This document shows, piece after piece, positions 5,884-9,094 of a DNA stretch of 9,094 nucleotides (the first letter of the stretch is position 1; each line of letters begins with the position of its first letter). The notes beneath the pieces are model-generated. The model worked only from the letters and a program-made list of their open reading frames with translations. It ran no database searches and was not told where the DNA came from. Where the stretch lies: assembly GCA_027053695.1 (NCBI GenBank), contig JALUHL010000153.1, positions 1 through 9,094 on the forward strand. Direction: 5' to 3'. A program made the position numbers and the translations under genes. This DNA comes from Ghiorsea sp. GTDB taxonomy: Bacteria; Pseudomonadota; Zetaproteobacteria; Mariprofundales; Mariprofundaceae.

Positions 5884-8682
5884 TTATAAAGTTGCTGCAA
5901 CTTCCTCAATCACGTAAAACTCGAAGGTATCCCCTTCTTTTACATCATTGAAATTCTCAACACCAATACCACACTCATAACCAGACTTCACTTCTTTCAC
6001 ATCATCTTTAAAGCGACGTAATGAAGCCAATGTGCCATCATAAATCAACACGCCATCTCTAAGTACACGAACTTTAGAACCTCGGGTTACAAAGCCATCA
6101 GTCACATAAGACCCTGCAATTGCACCAACCTTAGGCGCAACAAAGACTTCGCGAACTTCTGCTGAACCTGTAACTTTTTCAACTTCATCGGGTGAAAGTT
6201 TACCCGCCATCGCAAGCTTCACTTCATCGATAGCATCATAAATCACTTTATAGAAGCGAACATCCACGCCTTCATCAGCAGCCAGTTTCTTCGCTTTGGA
6301 TTCTGGGCGCACATTAAAGCCAATCACAATCGCATTGGATGCCGATGCCAGCATAATATCTGATTCGGTAATACCACCAATGGCTTTATGAATGACTTTG
6401 ACTTTCACATCATCCGTACCCGCTTTCACCAAGGACTCAGCCATAGCTTCCACAGAACCCGTTACATCGCCCTTGATAAGTACAGGTACTTCAGCAATAC
6501 CACTCTGAATATCAGCAAACATTTCATCAAGTGTAGCGCGTTTATCGCTGGTCATGCCTTGCTGACGTTCTTTTTCTTTACGGTAGCTGATAATATCTTT
6601 GGCATCGCGTTCATTTTCAACCGCAACTATTTCCAAACCAGCCTCAGGCACTTCTTTCAAACCAATCAATTCAAATGGAATCGATGGGCCTGCTGTTTTA
6701 TGTTGCACAGCATTTTCATCCACAATCGCCCGAATACGACCCATCACAGAACCCACGACAACCGTATCGCCTTTATGGAATGTACCATTTTGTACGAGCA
6801 CTGTAGCAACGGGGCCGCGACCTTTATCCAAGCGCGATTCAATCACTACACCACGACCAGTACGGTCTGGGTTAGCGCGTAATTCTAAAATTTCAGTTTG
6901 CAGCGCTAACATTTCTAGCAAGTCTTCCAAACCTTCGCCCGTGTGTGCAGATACATTCACAAAAATCGTATCTCCGCCCCAATCTTCGGGCACCACTTCA
7001 TGTTCTGCTAGCTGACGTTTCACCATTTCAGGGTCAGCGCCTTCTTTATCCATTTTGTTCACAGCCACAATAATCGGCACACCCGCAGAACGCGCATGAT
7101 TTAAAGCTTCAACGGTTTGTGGCATCACACCATCATCGGCCGCCACCACAAGCACAGCAACATCTGTTAGGTTAGCCCCACGTGCACGCAAGCCCGTAAA
7201 GGCTTCATGACCCGGTGTATCCACAAACACAACCCGCTCATCGGATTCAAGCTTGACCATGTACGCACCAATATGCTGCGTGATACCGCCAGCTTCCCCA
7301 TCTGCAACCGCAGCTTTACGCAGGGCATCCAAAATCGAAGTTTTACCATGATCCACATGCCCCATAACCACCACAACAGGTGGGCGAGGAGAAAGCTTGC
7401 CTTCATCTTCTTCAACTTCAGCAATCAATACATCTTCAACCGCAGCTTCATTGATAAGCGTTGGTTTATGCCCAAATTCTTCAACAATCAACATCGCAGT
7501 ATCGGCATCAATGCTTTCATTCACTGAAATCATTTGCCCCATTTCAAATAGCTTTTTAATCAAGTCTGCTGATTTTACTGCCATTTTGGCTGCCAAATCA
7601 GAGACAATCATACCATCCATCACTTCCACATCGCGAACCACAAATGCTTCATCATCTTTGGTAATGGTATTGCCTCTGCCGCGACGTCCGCCACCTTTAG
7701 CAAGACGCGCCATGCGCTCCTCTTGCTCTGGTGTTAACGACTCATGGCGTTTGGATGAATAATCACGGCGTGCTGCTTTTTCAGCAGGCGATAATCTGCG
7801 CTTTTGGAAACGCTGACCTGGCTGTGGGCCTCTACGCTTTTGCCCTGCTGGTGCTGCAATTTGCTCTGAAGGCGCAACGGCAACCGAAGGTGACCTACGT
7901 TGTGCCGCACCTGCTGGCGCATTATTCGGGCGATTATTCCCACCAGGCCGTTGACCTTGCGGACGATTTTGCCTTTGCTGCCTGCGTTCTTTGGTAATCT
8001 TTTCTTCAATTTGTTTAATCGATGAGCGCGGCGCTTTACTGGCTGCAATTTGCGCAGGTGTTAATCCTGTACGAATAGTTGTGCGTGGCCCACCTTGTTT
8101 TGGTCTTGCGCCGCGTTGATCGCGCGATTGGTTTGGTGTGCGTGTTGGCAAGCTTTCATTTTTATGATTGCCGCCCTGCCTTCTGGGTTGTTTGACATTA
8201 TGCTGCACTTGCGCACGTTTTTGTTGGCGCTGCGCAGCTTGCTCTTCTGATTTTTTAACCTTGCTGGCTGCCATACGTTCAGCCGCCATTTTTGCAGGTG
8301 ATACAGATTTGCTCGTAGCCGTTTTCTTTTCAACAGGTGCTTCCGCTTTTTCCTGAGGCTTATCCGTAACCTTAGTCGCAACAGGTGGCGGTGTGGTTAC
8401 CCTGCCTCTGCGCCTACGCACTGAGACTTCCACTGAATGATGGCCTCCACTGGAAGGTTTACCACCGCCCAATGATAAGGGTTTACCCAAGGTCAGCGTT
8501 TTGCCACCTGACTTTTTGCTATCTTTTGATTTCAGTGCCGCAGTCACTTTGGATACATCATCATTATCCAAGCTGCTGGTTGGACCCGTTGCCGATACCC
8601 CACAGTCTGCTGCTGCGCGCTGCACATCATCTGCAGTCACACCTAAATCTTTCGCCAAATCAAGTACGCGTTTATTAGCCAT
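5884..8682 (-). CDS. infB: Translation initiation factor IF-2
   Basis: IF-2 is the GTPase that delivers fMet-tRNA to the 30S subunit and promotes subunit joining. At 932 residues it is a long, proteobacterial-type form. The order is: an IF2_N domain (about 1-50); a VSVRRRRGRV segment (86-95); a long, disordered Lys/Arg/Gln/Pro-rich linker (about 96-345); a second IF2_N domain (about 348-410); the GTPase domain; and the C-terminal beta-barrel and fMet-tRNA-binding domains. GTPase motifs are GHVDHGKT (G1, 441-448), GGIT (G2, 465-468), DTPGH (G3, 488-492), NKMD (G4, 542-545) and SAH (G5, 578-580). Everything needed for activity is present. ATG at 8682 is preceded by AAGG at 8689-8692, 6 bases away, and overlaps the end of the upstream gene by 8 bases. 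The rbfA gene follows after 3 bases, as in most bacteria. Confidence 0.98.
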   Translation of the reverse strand: MANKRVLDLAKDLGVTADDVQRAAADCGVSATGPTSSLDNDDVSKVTAALKSKDSKKSGGKTLTLGKPLSLGGGKPSSGGHHSVEVSVRRRRGRVTTPPPVATKVTDKPQEKAEAPVEKKTATSKSVSPAKMAAERMAASKVKKSEEQAAQRQQKRAQVQHNVKQPRRQGGNHKNESLPTRTPNQSRDQRGARPKQGGPRTTIRTGLTPAQIAASKAPRSSIKQIEEKITKERRQQRQNRPQGQRPGGNNRPNNAPAGAAQRRSPSVAVAPSEQIAAPAGQKRRGPQPGQRFQKRRLSPAEKAARRDYSSKRHESLTPEQEERMARLAKGGGRRGRGNTITKDDEAFVVRDVEVMDGMIVSDLAAKMAVKSADLIKKLFEMGQMISVNESIDADTAMLIVEEFGHKPTLINEAAVEDVLIAEVEEDEGKLSPRPPVVVVMGHVDHGKTSILDALRKAAVADGEAGGITQHIGAYMVKLESDERVVFVDTPGHEAFTGLRARGANLTDVAVLVVAADDGVMPQTVEALNHARSAGVPIIVAVNKMDKEGADPEMVKRQLAEHEVVPEDWGGDTIFVNVSAHTGEGLEDLLEMLALQTEILELRANPDRTGRGVVIESRLDKGRGPVATVLVQNGTFHKGDTVVVGSVMGRIRAIVDENAVQHKTAGPSIPFELIGLKEVPEAGLEIVAVENERDAKDIISYRKEKERQQGMTSDKRATLDEMFADIQSGIAEVPVLIKGDVTGSVEAMAESLVKAGTDDVKVKVIHKAIGGITESDIMLASASNAIVIGFNVRPESKAKKLAADEGVDVRFYKVIYDAIDEVKLAMAGKLSPDEVEKVTGSAEVREVFVAPKVGAIAGSYVTDGFVTRGSKVRVLRDGVLIYDGTLASLRRFKDDVKEVKSGYECGIGVENFNDVKEGDTFEFYVIEEVAATL
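7711..7720 (-). promoter_or_regulatory. Possible internal start of a short IF-2 form
   Basis: On the coding strand, GAGGAGCGC precedes an in-frame ATG (Met324, 7711-7713), with GAGG 5 bases away. It sits at the end of the disordered linker, just before the second IF2_N domain, and would give a 609-residue protein with the whole GTPase core. E. coli infB is known to use internal starts to make short IF-2 forms. Here the purine run also simply encodes Glu-Glu, so chance is a fair explanation. Confidence 0.25.
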
Positions 8683-9094
8683 TTGTTACCTTGTTTTCCC
8701 TTTTTATCTGACAGCAATCATTAAGTTTTTGCTGCCAAATACTACACTGCTGCAACTTCACCAGCGAACCACGCTCCGTGAATGCCACAACCGATACTTT
8801 TTCTCTACCCAATGCTTGACCTAGTTCAGCCGCACACAACAGTGAAATCACCACTTGGGTTTGCTCAGCAGATTTCATCTCTCCCTGAGCCCGTTTATCT
8901 ACTGCATCATGAACTTGCCGCAACACAGCTTCACCTGCATCAGCCGCAAACATAATCAACAGCGGTTTTTTGTCCCACATTTGATGCATCACTGCATCCC
9001 TTCCAATCACTGCGCAACGCTGCATACCTTGCAACAGTTGCAGCACTCGCTGCGAAAGCATATCAAACATACGCTGCTGCAACACTTCCCACTG
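8675..9094 (-). CDS. YlxR/L7Ae-like RNA-binding protein, C-terminal part (truncated by window edge)
   Basis: This is the last 139 codons of a gene entering from the right edge; the frame stays open through position 9094 (Gln-Trp-Glu before the GTG at 9085), so that GTG need not be the start. The visible part, from about the LLQGMQRCAVIGRDAV segment through PLLIMFAADAGE to LGQALGREKVSVVAFTERG, resembles the L7Ae-like domain at the C-terminus of alphaproteobacterial-type YlxR fusion proteins, in particular the hydrophobic strand followed by A-x-DA and the later EL-x-x-ALGRE segment. The N-terminal YlxR (DUF448) half would lie outside the window. The location directly before infB, where ylxR and L7Ae-type genes usually stand after nusA, supports the call. 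The stop overlaps the infB start by 8 bases, and the infB ribosome binding site is inside its last codons. Family members are thought to bind RNA; the exact role is not established. Similarity is moderate. Confidence 0.7.
   Translation of the reverse strand, partial: QWEVLQQRMFDMLSQRVLQLLQGMQRCAVIGRDAVMHQMWDKKPLLIMFAADAGEAVLRQVHDAVDKRAQGEMKSAEQTQVVISLLCAAELGQALGREKVSVVAFTERGSLVKLQQCSIWQQKLNDCCQIKRENKVTNG

Noticed and set aside
6388..6882. A 164-codon open frame on the plus strand opposite infB
   Set aside because: It lies wholly antisense to the strongly conserved GTPase and following domains of IF-2. The product is rich in His, Phe, Asn and Thr with no recognisable motif, as expected for a complement-strand shadow.
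7734..8381. Open frames on both strands within the IF-2 linker
   Set aside because: Low-complexity, Arg/Lys/Gln-rich coding sequence readily leaves alternative frames open. The products are compositional echoes without motifs.
1..9094. Mobile element, CRISPR array, tRNA, toxin-antitoxin or defence system
   Set aside because: No terminal inverted repeats, transposase, spaced repeats, cloverleaf or unexplained gene was found. Every gene is a recognisable housekeeping family, so there is no basis for claiming a novel system.

Overview
The window is a densely packed run of nine genes, all on the minus strand, so transcription runs from position 9094 towards 1. In transcription order they are: the end of a YlxR/L7Ae-like RNA-binding protein, infB (IF-2), rbfA, a DHH/DHHA1 phosphoesterase (nrnA-like), truB, a cyclophilin-type prolyl isomerase, pyrE, rnj (RNase J) and the start of ftsK. 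The first and last genes are cut by the window edges. Neighbouring genes overlap by 1 to 19 bases or are separated by 2 to 19 bases. No intergenic space is large enough to hold a promoter or terminator that I can recognise, so the whole set looks like one operon or a long co-transcribed run.

The upstream half (ylxR-like, infB, rbfA, nrnA-like, truB) is the bacterial translation-initiation and ribosome-maturation cluster that normally follows nusA. IF-2 brings initiator tRNA to the 30S subunit, RbfA matures 16S rRNA, TruB makes pseudouridine 55 in tRNA, and the DHH protein probably degrades nanoRNA or pAp. The downstream half is less standard. It has a prolyl isomerase, orotate phosphoribosyltransferase for UMP synthesis, the 5' exonuclease/endonuclease RNase J, and the FtsK membrane-anchored DNA translocase.

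The organism is a bacterium of moderate GC. The proteins look proteobacterial. A nanoRNase-type DHH gene between rbfA and truB is the arrangement of deltaproteobacteria, Firmicutes and some other deep groups rather than of E. coli. RNase J and the probable YlxR-L7Ae protein are typical outside the gammaproteobacteria. PyrE resembles the Thermus-type branch. A deep-branching proteobacterium is the best fit. Zetaproteobacteria is my guess, with low confidence.

I see no mobile element, CRISPR array, tRNA, rRNA or undescribed multi-gene system. The best second-look item is the cyclophilin gene. It has a secretion-signal-like N-terminus and a second, very well formed ribosome binding site and ATG exactly at the start of the catalytic domain, so one gene may give an exported and a cytoplasmic enzyme.
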